64,000 nucleotides of DNA from Acetobacter farinalis (GTDB taxonomy: Bacteria > Pseudomonadota > Alphaproteobacteria > Acetobacterales > Acetobacteraceae), in NCBI RefSeq assembly GCF_026240015.1, contig NZ_JAPIUX010000001.1, positions 124,001 to 188,000 of the forward strand, read 5' to 3'. This document shows, piece by piece, positions 43,043-52,058 of the stretch; positions within the stretch are counted from its first letter, which is position 1; each line of letters begins with the position of its first letter. The translations under genes were made by a program, and so were the position numbers. The notes under the pieces were generated by a model. The model had not been told where the DNA came from. It did no database searches and saw only the letters and a program-made list of their open reading frames with translations.

Positions 43043-45967
43043 ATGTCTACATCCAGCCGCAGCGACACAGAAAAAAGCGCATCCGCCGATCTGTACCGCG
43101 ACACCGTTTTTCTGCCCCGCACATCCTTCCCCATGCGCGGTAATCTGCCCGAGCGGGAGCCGGGCTGGCTTGCCCGCTGGGCTGAGATCGGGCTGGATGA
43201 GCAGATCAGGCAGCAGGCGGAGGGCCGCCAGCCCTTCACGCTGCATGATGGCCCGCCCTATGCCAACGGCCACCTGCATATCGGTCATGCCCTGAACAAG
43301 ATTAACAAGGATGTGGTCAACCGCGCCCACCGCATGTCCGGCTATGCCGTGCGCTACGTGCCGGGCTGGGACTGCCACGGCCTGCCGATCGAATGGAAAG
43401 TGGAAGAGGAATACCGCAAGGCCAAACGGGACAAGGATTCCGTGCCGGTGCTGGAATTCCGCGCGGAATGCCGCGCCTACGCCGCGAAATGGCTGGCCGT
43501 GCAGAGTGACGAGTTCAGGCGTCTGGGCGTGCAGGCCGAATGGGCCAACCGCTATGCGACCATGGATTTCTCTTCCGAATCCGCCATCGTTGAGGAAATC
43601 GGGCGCTTTCTGCTGAATGGCGGCCTGTATCGCGGGCTGCGCCCCGTGATGTGGAGCCCGGTTGAAAAAACCGCGCTGGCTGAAGCCGAAATCGAATATC
43701 ACGACCACAAGTCCACCACCATTCTGGTGGCGTTCCCCGTTGTGAAAGACCCCACTCCCGCACAGGCGCTGCGTGATGTGTCCGTGGTGATCTGGACCAC
43801 AACGCCCTGGACCATTCCCGGGAACCGCGCGCTGGCCTATGGCCCCGAGATCACCTACGTGGTGCTCCGCGTGGATGAAACGGATGAGCGCGCCCTGCTG
43901 GCGCCGGGGGCGAAGGTTCTGGTGGCGGAAGCGCTGGTGGAAAACTTCTGCCGGGAAGCGCACATCACCGCGCATCACGTGCTCTACACCCTGCCGGGGG
44001 ATGCGCTGAAAGGCGCTGTCTGCGCGCATCCGCTGCGTGGTCAGGGCTATGACTATGATGTGCCTCTGCTGCCGGGTGAGTTTGTCACCACCGAGGCCGG
44101 TACGGGCCTTGTGCACATGGCCCCGGCCCATGGTGAGGATGACTTCCGCCTGTGCCGGGAATACGGCGTGGAAGTGCCCGAGACCGTGCAGGATGACGGC
44201 ACCTACGCCCCGTGGGTTCCGGTTTTTGCCGATGTGCATGTTTTCAAGGCGGCAGACCCGGTCTGCGCGGCACTTGCCGCGGTCATGGAGAAGGCCAATG
44301 CGGACGGCACGGCCCCCGCTGGTCTGGTGGGGCGTGGGGAGCTTGTGCATTCCTACCCGCATTCCTGGCGTTCGCGCGCGCCGGTTATTTACCGTGCAAC
44401 GCCGCAATGGTTCATCCGGATGGATGGGGAATCCGCCCTGCGGCAGAAGGCGCTGGATGCGCTGGATGATGTGACATTTGTCCCCGCTCAGGCCCGCAAC
44501 CGTCTGACCTCCATGATCCAGAACCGACCGGACTGGTGCATCAGCCGCCAGCGTGCGTGGGGCGTGCCGATTGCGGTGTTCGTTGAAAAACGTACCGGTG
44601 AGGTTCTGCGCGATGCAGAGGTCATGCAGCGCATTGTGGACGCCTTCCGGGAAGAGGGCGCGGATGTGTGGTACAGCGCCCCGGCCTCGCGCTTCCTCGG
44701 TCCGGACCGCAACCCGGATGAGTACGAACAGGTGTTCGATATCGTCGATGTCTGGTTCGAAAGCGGCTCAACCCATGCGTTCGTGCTCGGCCAGCCCGGT
44801 CTGTCCTTCCCGGCGGACCTGTATCTGGAAGGGTCGGACCAGCATCGCGGGTGGTTCCAGTCCTCCTTGCTAGAAAGCGTTGGTACACGGGGTGTCTCAC
44901 CGTTCAAGGCGGTGGTGACGAACGGCTTCGTGCTGGATGAGCATGGTCGCAAGATGTCCAAATCCCTGGGGAACGTCATTGCGCCGCAGGAAGTGAATGA
45001 CACGCTGGGGGCGGATATCCTGCGTCTGTGGGTCATGAATTCGGACACGAACGAAGACCTGCGCATCGGCAAGGAAATCCTCAAGCAGCAGGGCGAACTC
45101 TACCGCCGCCTGCGCAACACGCTGCGCTGGCTGCTGGGGGCGCTGGATGGCTTTACGGAAGAAGAAGCACTGCCCTATGAGCAGCTTCCCGAACTGGAAC
45201 GCTGGGTGCTGCATCGCCTGACCGATCTGGGCGGGTTGATGACGCGTGCGGTGGAAACGCATGAATGGGTAGGGGTCTACCCGGCCCTGCATGGGTTCTG
45301 CACGACCGATCTTTCCGCGTTCTATTTCGATATCCGCAAGGATACGCTCTATTGCGATGCGCCGTCCAGCCTGACGCGCCGTGCGGCCCGGACGGTGCTG
45401 GACCACCTGCATCGCTGCCTGACCACATGGCTGGCCCCGGTTCTGGTCTTTACAGCGGAAGAAGCCTGGACTGCCCGCTTTGGTGAGACCCAGAGCGTGC
45501 ATCTTCAGGCCTTCCCTGATCTGCCCGCGGAATGGAACAACCCGGAGCTGGATGAACGCTGGACGCGCCTGCGGGCTGTCCGCCGGATCATCACCACGGA
45601 AATCGAGGGGGCGCGGCGCGATGGCACGGTAGGTTCCTCCCTGCAGGCGCAGGTGGAACTCACCCTTTCTGAAAAGGAAGCCGCCGAGTTTGCCGGGGTG
45701 AACTGGAGTGAACTGGCCATTGTCTCTCATGTTGATGTGCTGATCGCGCCGCAGAGCGGCTCGGTCTACACGGAGGGGGATGAAGGCGGGGAACTGCACG
45801 GTGCCCCGGTGGTCCGCCCGGCAGAGGGTGAAAAATGTGTCCGCTGCTGGAAAGTGCTGCCCGAAACCGGCAGCCGTGCGGAAGCACCGGGCCTGTGCCT
45901 GCGCTGTGCTGATGTGGTGGCGGAGCAGGAACAGCAGGTCATGGCCGCCGTGCGGGAGGGAGTGTGA
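43043..45967 (+). CDS. ileS: Isoleucyl-tRNA synthetase
   Basis: 974 residues. The class I signatures HIGH (79-82) and KMSKS (about 636-640) are present, with an editing domain (TTTPWTIPGNRALAY, GTGLVHMAPAHGEDDF) and a C-terminal zinc finger (CVRCW and CLRC). It charges tRNA-Ile. The ATG at 43043 is preferred to a GTG at 43007, which lacks similarity upstream. The zinc-finger end overlaps the lspA start. Confidence 0.95.
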   Translation: MSTSSRSDTEKSASADLYRDTVFLPRTSFPMRGNLPEREPGWLARWAEIGLDEQIRQQAEGRQPFTLHDGPPYANGHLHIGHALNKINKDVVNRAHRMSGYAVRYVPGWDCHGLPIEWKVEEEYRKAKRDKDSVPVLEFRAECRAYAAKWLAVQSDEFRRLGVQAEWANRYATMDFSSESAIVEEIGRFLLNGGLYRGLRPVMWSPVEKTALAEAEIEYHDHKSTTILVAFPVVKDPTPAQALRDVSVVIWTTTPWTIPGNRALAYGPEITYVVLRVDETDERALLAPGAKVLVAEALVENFCREAHITAHHVLYTLPGDALKGAVCAHPLRGQGYDYDVPLLPGEFVTTEAGTGLVHMAPAHGEDDFRLCREYGVEVPETVQDDGTYAPWVPVFADVHVFKAADPVCAALAAVMEKANADGTAPAGLVGRGELVHSYPHSWRSRAPVIYRATPQWFIRMDGESALRQKALDALDDVTFVPAQARNRLTSMIQNRPDWCISRQRAWGVPIAVFVEKRTGEVLRDAEVMQRIVDAFREEGADVWYSAPASRFLGPDRNPDEYEQVFDIVDVWFESGSTHAFVLGQPGLSFPADLYLEGSDQHRGWFQSSLLESVGTRGVSPFKAVVTNGFVLDEHGRKMSKSLGNVIAPQEVNDTLGADILRLWVMNSDTNEDLRIGKEILKQQGELYRRLRNTLRWLLGALDGFTEEEALPYEQLPELERWVLHRLTDLGGLMTRAVETHEWVGVYPALHGFCTTDLSAFYFDIRKDTLYCDAPSSLTRRAARTVLDHLHRCLTTWLAPVLVFTAEEAWTARFGETQSVHLQAFPDLPAEWNNPELDERWTRLRAVRRIITTEIEGARRDGTVGSSLQAQVELTLSEKEAAEFAGVNWSELAIVSHVDVLIAPQSGSVYTEGDEGGELHGAPVVRPAEGEKCVRCWKVLPETGSRAEAPGLCLRCADVVAEQEQQVMAAVREGV

Positions 45968-46464
45968 GCACGCCGCTTCTGCGCAGGCCGTTCAGCCTGG
46001 GGTTTCTGGTGTTGATGCTGGCTCTCTCGGCGGACCAGCTCAGCAAATACTGGATTTTATACGGGCTGGACCTGCCGGATCGGGTGTCCATTGCCATTCT
46101 GCCGTTCCTGAACTTCACCATGGTCTGGAACCATGCGGTCACGTTCGGCATGTTTGGCGGCCTTGGGGATGCGGGGCGGATTCTATTCTCCATCATTGCA
46201 CTCAGCGTGGCCTGCGGCCTGCTGGTCTGGATGGCCAGAACCCCCAGCAGGCTGACGGCCGCCTGCGTGGGAGCCATTACCGGCGGCGCCATCGGGAATG
46301 TGATAGACCGGGTACGCTATGGGGCCGTGGTCGATTTTATTCATGCGCATGCTTTTGGTTGGTCATGGTATGTGTTTAATGTGGCTGACTCCGCTATAGT
46401 ATGTGCGGTCTGTGTTCTGGTGTTGCAGAGTGTGCTTGGGGACAAGCCGCAGCAGGCATCGTGA
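45964..46464 (+). CDS. lspA: Prolipoprotein signal peptidase (signal peptidase II)
   Basis: 166 residues with four membrane segments. The catalytic aspartates are in GNVIDRVRYGAVVDFI and FNVADSAI, and the N-terminal SADQLSKYW motif is present. It cleaves lipoprotein signal peptides, several of which are predicted in this window. The start is a GTG overlapping the ileS stop. Confidence 0.95.
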   Translation: MSTPLLRRPFSLGFLVLMLALSADQLSKYWILYGLDLPDRVSIAILPFLNFTMVWNHAVTFGMFGGLGDAGRILFSIIALSVACGLLVWMARTPSRLTAACVGAITGGAIGNVIDRVRYGAVVDFIHAHAFGWSWYVFNVADSAIVCAVCVLVLQSVLGDKPQQAS

Positions 46465-46520
46465 TTTTAAAGCATCCTGCCAGAACCGGCAGGCTGGGCA
46501 GGAAGGATATAAGACAGAAG

Positions 46521-47051
46521 ATGGCGTGCCGTGTCTCGACACTGATTTCTCCGCTGCTTCTTCTTGGTGGCTGCGTAATTCTGAGCGGGTGTTCCGGCTC
46601 TGAAGCAGCCCGCGCGTTCGGGCTGGAACGCAGCATGCCGGATGAATATACCGTTACCACCCGTGCGCCGCTGTCCATGCCGCCTATGGATGCACTGGCC
46701 AGACCGGTCAGCGGGGCTGAGCGCCCGCAGGATGAGAGCGAGCGCCTCCAGGCGCTGGAAACGCTTTCACCTGATGTTGCCCTGCATGGCACCAATGGTG
46801 ACACCAGCGGTGGCCAGACCATGCTGGTGAATGAAGCCTCTACCGCATCTGATGCCCCGGATGAAGGCGAACTGGGCGAGGCCGGGTCCGGCTTTGTCCG
46901 CCAGATCATGTTCTGGAAAGGCGGGAATGCCGGTTCCGCTGTGGATGCCGATGCGGAAAACCGCCGCCTGAAGGCCAATGCCGCGCTGGGGGACAAACCG
47001 ACCAAAGGCGTCACGCCCACGGTGCACCCCAAAAAATCCGGCCTGTTCTGA
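46521..47051 (+). CDS. Lipoprotein of the DUF3035 type
   Basis: 176 residues from the ATG at 46521 with AGGA upstream. A signal peptide ends in LSGC (lipobox). The mature part has FGLERSMPDEYTVTTRAPLSMPP, the segment typical of DUF3035 proteins, then an acidic Gly/Ala-rich stretch and a C-terminal GVTPTVHPKKSGLF. It lies between lspA and mutL in a common alphaproteobacterial position. Function unknown; an envelope role is likely. Confidence 0.8.
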   Translation: MACRVSTLISPLLLLGGCVILSGCSGSEAARAFGLERSMPDEYTVTTRAPLSMPPMDALARPVSGAERPQDESERLQALETLSPDVALHGTNGDTSGGQTMLVNEASTASDAPDEGELGEAGSGFVRQIMFWKGGNAGSAVDADAENRRLKANAALGDKPTKGVTPTVHPKKSGLF

Positions 47052-47067
47052 GGGGTGAGGTCTGACC

Positions 47068-49143
47068 ATGTCGGACCCGCTTCCCCCCTCCGGTTTTTCT
47101 GATCTCTCCGGCGCTGTGCCGCTGCGCCCCACGCTGCGGCGGCTGCCGGAGGTTCTGGTTAACCGCATCGCCGCGGGTGAGGTGATTGAACGCCCTGCGG
47201 CCGCCCTGAAGGAACTGGTGGAAAACGCCATAGATGCCGGGGCGCGGCGGCTGGATGTCAGCCTGCAAAAAGGCGGGATAGACCAGATTATTGTGACGGA
47301 TGACGGGATTGGTATGCTCCCGGATGAACTCACACTGGCGGTTGAACGCCATTGCACGTCCAAATTGCAGGACGAATCCCTTGTTCATATCCGCACGCTT
47401 GGCTTCCGGGGGGAGGCGCTGCCCTCTATCGGCGCGGCGGCACGGCTGAGCATCACGTCCCGCCCGCGCGGGGAAAGTGGTGCGTGGACCATTCGGGTTG
47501 AAGGCGGCAAGGTTTTCCAGCCGGAACCCTCGGCTGGCGCGCCCGGCACCAGCGTGGTGGTGGAAGACCTGTTTTTTGCCACCCCGGCCCGGCGTAAATT
47601 CCTCAAGAGCCCGCGTGTTGAAGGCAGCCACGCGGAAAGTGTGGTGCGGCGTCTCGCACTCGCTGTGCCGGAAACGGCCTTCCGCTTCAGGATGGATGAC
47701 CGCGTGCTGTTTGACCTGCCCGCGCAGGATATGGCGGCCCGGGCGGCGGCCCTGCTGGGCGCGAACGAGGCAGATGGGTTCCTGAAAATTTATGGCGAGC
47801 GGGATGGCATGACACTGTCCGGCTTTGCCTGCGGCCCGTCCGTGCATCGGGCCACGGCGGCGGGGCAGTTCATGCTGGTCAATGGTCGCCCGGTGGTGGA
47901 CCCTGTGCTGAAAACCGCCGTGCGGGTAGCGTATCGGCGGGTTATCGAGGCAGGGCGGCACCCTGTGGTGGCGTTGATGCTCACCATCCCGCCAGACCGT
48001 GTGGATGTGAACGTTCACCCCGCCAAAACAGAATTACGCTTTGCGGATGAAGCCGCCGTGCGCTCTCTGGTGATCGGCACGCTGGGGCGTGCGCTGGAAG
48101 GCGGGGCGGGGAATGTTGGGGTGCGGCCCTCCTTTTCAGCCGTCAGGCCGGGGCGCATCTGGTATCCGCCGGAAAACACTCCGCAGCAGCCAGCCCCGCC
48201 AGCGCCCGGACAGGCAGCGCCTTTCACCACGCCACACAGCCGCTTTGCAGAGCCACGCCTCGCGTTGGGGGATACCCCTTCCGCCCGCATGCTGCCGCCT
48301 TTGCCTCCGGCGGAGGAGGGCGGTCTGTACGAGGCGCATACTGCGGCAGGGCACGGCGCAGGGGGCGGCGGGACCGGGGCTGAAGCTGGAGCCTTCGCGG
48401 GCACAGGGCTGTCGGGTGAGATGTCTGACCAGGCCGCCGGGGAGCAGGTCGGCTTTGCTCAAGGGAGCGCGGTGCAGGCTGGCGCGTCACAAACGGGCCT
48501 TCAGGGCGATGCTCCTTACGGGGTACCCACGGAGTCGGCTGCGGCGCATCCGCTTGGGGCGGCAGTGGCGCAGGTGCTGGATACTTATGTGATTGCGGTG
48601 GCGGCGGATGGTAGCCTCGTACTGGTGGACCAGCACGCGGCGCATGAACGGCTGACGCATGAACGCCTGCGGGAACAGTTTCTGAGCGGGCGTGTACAGG
48701 GGCAGCGGCTGCTGGTGCCGGATGTGGTGGAACTGCCACGCGGGCAGGTGGAGTTGCTGGTCAGCCGTCAGGAGATGCTGGCCAGGCTGGGTATTGAGCT
48801 GGAAGCCTTTGGCGGGGCCGCCGTTCTGGTGCGGGCACTGCCCGCCATGCTGAACACGAGCGATGCGGTAGGCCTGCTGCGGGACCTGGCCGATGAGCTG
48901 GAAGCGGATGAAAGCGGCGCGCCGGATGAAATGCCCACGCTGGACGGGCGGCTGGATGCGGTGATTGCCCGCATGGCCTGCCATGGCAGTATCCGCGCGG
49001 GGCGGCGCTTAAGCCGGGAGGAAATGGAGTCTCTGCTGCGGCAGATGGAGGCAACACCCCGGGCTGGCACATGCTCCCACGGGCGGCCGACATGGCTGAA
49101 ACTCAGCAAAAAAGATCTGGAAAAATTGTTCGGACGGCGCTGA
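47068..49143 (+). CDS. mutL: DNA mismatch repair protein MutL
   Basis: 691 residues. The N-terminal GHKL ATPase has NRIAAGEVIERPAAALKELVENAIDAGA, DDGIGM and FRGEALPSIGA. A long Gly/Ala/Gln/Pro-rich linker (about 350-490) leads to the C-terminal dimerisation domain, where DQHAAHERLTHE (from about 521) matches the endonuclease motif DQHAx2Ex4E and CSHGRP (about 669) matches CPHGRP. This suggests nicking activity, consistent with the MutH-less type of repair. Confidence 0.94.
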   Translation: MSDPLPPSGFSDLSGAVPLRPTLRRLPEVLVNRIAAGEVIERPAAALKELVENAIDAGARRLDVSLQKGGIDQIIVTDDGIGMLPDELTLAVERHCTSKLQDESLVHIRTLGFRGEALPSIGAAARLSITSRPRGESGAWTIRVEGGKVFQPEPSAGAPGTSVVVEDLFFATPARRKFLKSPRVEGSHAESVVRRLALAVPETAFRFRMDDRVLFDLPAQDMAARAAALLGANEADGFLKIYGERDGMTLSGFACGPSVHRATAAGQFMLVNGRPVVDPVLKTAVRVAYRRVIEAGRHPVVALMLTIPPDRVDVNVHPAKTELRFADEAAVRSLVIGTLGRALEGGAGNVGVRPSFSAVRPGRIWYPPENTPQQPAPPAPGQAAPFTTPHSRFAEPRLALGDTPSARMLPPLPPAEEGGLYEAHTAAGHGAGGGGTGAEAGAFAGTGLSGEMSDQAAGEQVGFAQGSAVQAGASQTGLQGDAPYGVPTESAAAHPLGAAVAQVLDTYVIAVAADGSLVLVDQHAAHERLTHERLREQFLSGRVQGQRLLVPDVVELPRGQVELLVSRQEMLARLGIELEAFGGAAVLVRALPAMLNTSDAVGLLRDLADELEADESGAPDEMPTLDGRLDAVIARMACHGSIRAGRRLSREEMESLLRQMEATPRAGTCSHGRPTWLKLSKKDLEKLFGRR

Positions 49144-49270
49144 AAACCCTCAGGTTCTCACAGAGTATTGGCGTATGCTCTGCGGAACGTGAACAGAACT
49201 TCTCTGGTTTCCTGACCTAAAAAGGGGCAGGGTCAGAATGAAGTGATGAAATCCGGATGGTAAAAACGCC

Positions 49271-50785
49271 GTGTCCCACGCTCTGCTTGCTTTGATAACT
49301 TATGGTCCGCTGGCGGGTGCGCTGGTGGTTTGGCTCGTCTGTCGGGGGGAGGGGCAAAGCCTTCTCGCCCGGTGGGTTGGGCTGGGCACCAGTCTGGGCG
49401 TGCTGGCGCTGAGTGTGGGGCTGTGGTGCAGTTTCAACCCGGCAACACCCGGCCTTCAGTTTGAAACCCGGCTCGGCTGGGTGACGGATGCCGGGATTTC
49501 CTATCATACCGGGGTGGATGGCATCTCGCTGGTGTTTATCCTGCTCACCGCGTTTCTCACGCCGCTGGCCATTGCCGCCGGGGGGCGGACTGTACGGACG
49601 CAGATGCGGGAATTCGTGGTGGCCATGCTGCTGCTGGAAACCGCCCTGTTCGGCCTGTTTTCCGCGCAGGACCTCCTGCTGTTCTATGTGTTTTATGAAG
49701 CAACACTCATCCCCGCCAGCCTGATGATCGGGATCTGGGGCGGGGCGAAGCGCGTATGGGCGTCTCTTCAGTTCTTTCTCTTCACGTTTGGTGGCTCGCT
49801 GTTCATGCTGATTGCCCTGATCGTGATGTGGCAGCAGGCAGGCACCACCGATATCCCGGCCCTGATGCAGGCGGGCTTCGCGCCTTCCCTGCAAGGCTGG
49901 CTGCTGCTGGCCTTCCTGCTGGCCTTCGGCGTGAAGCTGCCGCTGTTCCCGCTGCATGCCTGGCTGCCTGATGCGTATTCAGAAGCGCCTGCTCCGGCTT
50001 CCGCCATGATTTCCGGCGTGTTGTCCAAGGCCGGGGCGTATGGTCTGCTGCGGTTCGGGGTGCTGATGTTCCCTGATGCCGCCCACCTGTTCGCGCCGTA
50101 TGTGCTGGGGCTTGGGGTGGTGGCGATTCTTTATGCGGCCTTTGTCGCGTTTGCCCAGACCGATATGAAGCGGGTGATTGCGTATTCCTCCTTCTCCCAC
50201 ATGGGTATGATTGCCGTGGGCCTGTTCACCCTGACAGCGGAAGGCATTGATGGCGCAATTTTCCAGATGCTCTCGCATGGCGTGGTGATTGCCGCCCTGT
50301 TCTTCTGCGTCTCCGCCGTTGCCCTGCGCACGGACACCCGCGAGATTTCCGCTCTGGGGGGCGTGGCCCGGCAGATGCCGGTGCTTGCCCTGCTGACCAT
50401 GCTGTTCACCATGGCCAATATCGGCCTGCCCGGCACAGGCGCTTTTGTGGGGGAAGTGCTGGTGCTGATGGGGGCCATCCATGTGTCTTTCTGGGTGGCG
50501 CTGCTGGCCGGGGGCACCATGATCATGGGGGCGGTGTACATGCTCTCCCTCTATCGGCGCGTGCTGTTTGGTGGCCTGCGGGACACCATGCATCTGCTGC
50601 GTGACCTGAGCATGGGGGAGGTTGCCGTGCTGGTCCCTCTGGCGCTGGTTACCCTCTGGATGGGCTTCCACCCCGGCAGCTTTACGCGCCTGTTTGATCC
50701 GGTTGTGATGCAGGCCATGCATCATGGTGCGGTAACGGCCTCGGCATCCTCTGTCCAGACCACGCTGCATCTGGCGGCGCGGTAA
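49271..50785 (+). CDS. nuoM: Orphan NADH-quinone oxidoreductase subunit M-like antiporter protein
   Basis: 504 residues with about 14 membrane segments. The proton-channel residues are in the NuoM positions: Glu143 (FYEATLIPASLMIG, E. coli Glu144) and Lys222 (GVKLPLFPLHAWLPDAY, E. coli Lys234). AYSSFSHMGMIAVG and the final LYRRVLFGGL also fit subunit M rather than subunit L. The start is a GTG. No other complex I gene is near, so this may be a stray copy, part of another ion-transporting complex, or the true subunit relocated. Confidence 0.85.
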   Translation: MSHALLALITYGPLAGALVVWLVCRGEGQSLLARWVGLGTSLGVLALSVGLWCSFNPATPGLQFETRLGWVTDAGISYHTGVDGISLVFILLTAFLTPLAIAAGGRTVRTQMREFVVAMLLLETALFGLFSAQDLLLFYVFYEATLIPASLMIGIWGGAKRVWASLQFFLFTFGGSLFMLIALIVMWQQAGTTDIPALMQAGFAPSLQGWLLLAFLLAFGVKLPLFPLHAWLPDAYSEAPAPASAMISGVLSKAGAYGLLRFGVLMFPDAAHLFAPYVLGLGVVAILYAAFVAFAQTDMKRVIAYSSFSHMGMIAVGLFTLTAEGIDGAIFQMLSHGVVIAALFFCVSAVALRTDTREISALGGVARQMPVLALLTMLFTMANIGLPGTGAFVGEVLVLMGAIHVSFWVALLAGGTMIMGAVYMLSLYRRVLFGGLRDTMHLLRDLSMGEVAVLVPLALVTLWMGFHPGSFTRLFDPVVMQAMHHGAVTASASSVQTTLHLAAR

Positions 50786-51097
50786 GCTGTTGCCCGGCTA
50801 AGCTGGCGGCCCAGTAAACTGACTTTCCGGTAACTGGTTGCCTGCGCACCGGCTACCCGTTTGCTGGCTGTCTCGGGGTTTCTGCACGGACGGATAAACG
50901 GCGCGGCGTTCATTCTTGCTTGTGTGGCATGGAGCAGGGTGGCTGATCGTCCCGGAGAACGAACTCGATCGGCTGAGATAAGTCCGCACGGGCCAAACAG
51001 TGTGTGCCCCAGCCTGCCGATGGGCGGGCAGGCCGGGTGGCGTGTTCAGCGGACCGGATGCGTGTCTGTCTGGTTTATCAGGAAAGTTCCAGCGCTA
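50786..51097. other. Intergenic region without recognised gene
   Basis: About 310 bases between the convergent nuoM and EamA genes. It contains a short hairpin (CCTGCC/GGCAGG at about 51014-51033) without T-run. I see no gene, RNA or promoter I can support. Confidence 0.3.
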
Positions 51098-51997
51098 TTA
51101 CAGCTGTTCCGGCAAATCACCCGAAGGGTCTGTCTTGCGCGGGGTCAGCACTGTTCCGGCCGAAGCCACGACAATGCACAGAATGCCTCCCATACGCAGG
51201 AGGGAGAGTGTTTCATGCAGCAGCAGAATTCCCGCGCAGGCGGCACAGACCGGCTCCAGACTGTAGAGCACGCCCAGATCCCGTGCGGAGAGGCGGTGCA
51301 TGGCCTGCATTTCCAGTGCGTAGGGCAGCGCTGAGGAACTGAGCGCGACGAGCACCGCCATGCCTAGCAGGAGCGGGTGGTGCAGCCCCACACCAAATGC
51401 CGGGACAAAGCAGGGCAGGAAGAGAATGCTGGCGCTGCACAACAGCCCAAGGGCGCTGGCATGGCCGGGGGAGATCCTGCCTGCCAGACGTTTGCCGAAA
51501 ATGATGTAGAGCGCCCAGCAGATGGCGGCGCCCACGGCATAGGCCACACCCATCATATCCGGCAGGGCTGCTGTATCCGGGCGCAGCAGCAGGCACAGGC
51601 CCAGCACGGTCAGGGCAATCCAGCCGATATCCGCCAGCCTGCGGGAACCGATGAAGGCCAGAAACAGCGGGCCGGTAAATTCAATGGCGACAGTCATGCC
51701 CAGCGGAATGCGTTGCAGGGCCAGATAGAAGCACAAGTTCATCCCGGCAATGGCCACCCCGTATGGCATGACCAGCCGCAGGGTGCGGCGGGAGAGGGCG
51801 TTCCAGCTTCTGAAAAACAGCACCAGCGCGGCGGCGGCAAACCCCGTGCGCAGGCCCACCATGCCGGATGGGCCGAACAGCGGGAACAGGGATTTGGCGA
51901 GAGAAGAGCCGAACTGAAGGCAGATCATACTGCCAATAAGCTGGACCAGCGCCAGAAGGCGCTCCCTGACAGATGTGTTGGGAGAGGAACCGGGCAT
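51098..51997 (-). CDS. EamA/RhtA-type inner-membrane exporter (DMT superfamily)
   Basis: 299 residues with ten hydrophobic segments in two repeats. The EamA pattern fits RhtA-like exporters: FGPSGMVGLRTGFAAAALVLFF, GMTVAIEFTGPLFLAFIGSRR, AVGAAICWALYIIFGKRLAGR and DLGVLYSLEPVCAACAGILLLHETLS. It probably exports amino acids such as threonine or homoserine. It lies 61 bases after parE on the same strand. Confidence 0.85.
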   Translation of the reverse strand: MPGSSPNTSVRERLLALVQLIGSMICLQFGSSLAKSLFPLFGPSGMVGLRTGFAAAALVLFFRSWNALSRRTLRLVMPYGVAIAGMNLCFYLALQRIPLGMTVAIEFTGPLFLAFIGSRRLADIGWIALTVLGLCLLLRPDTAALPDMMGVAYAVGAAICWALYIIFGKRLAGRISPGHASALGLLCSASILFLPCFVPAFGVGLHHPLLLGMAVLVALSSSALPYALEMQAMHRLSARDLGVLYSLEPVCAACAGILLLHETLSLLRMGGILCIVVASAGTVLTPRKTDPSGDLPEQL

Positions 51998-52058
51998 GCT
52001 CAGAAATATCCAGAAGTCCGGAGCATGCCGAACATGACGTTAGAAAAGGGGGGCTGGA

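Noticed and set aside
49271..50785. DabB-type inorganic carbon transporter subunit
   Set aside because: No DUF2309 (DabA) partner is adjacent and the motifs fit NuoM better than the NuoL-like DabB.
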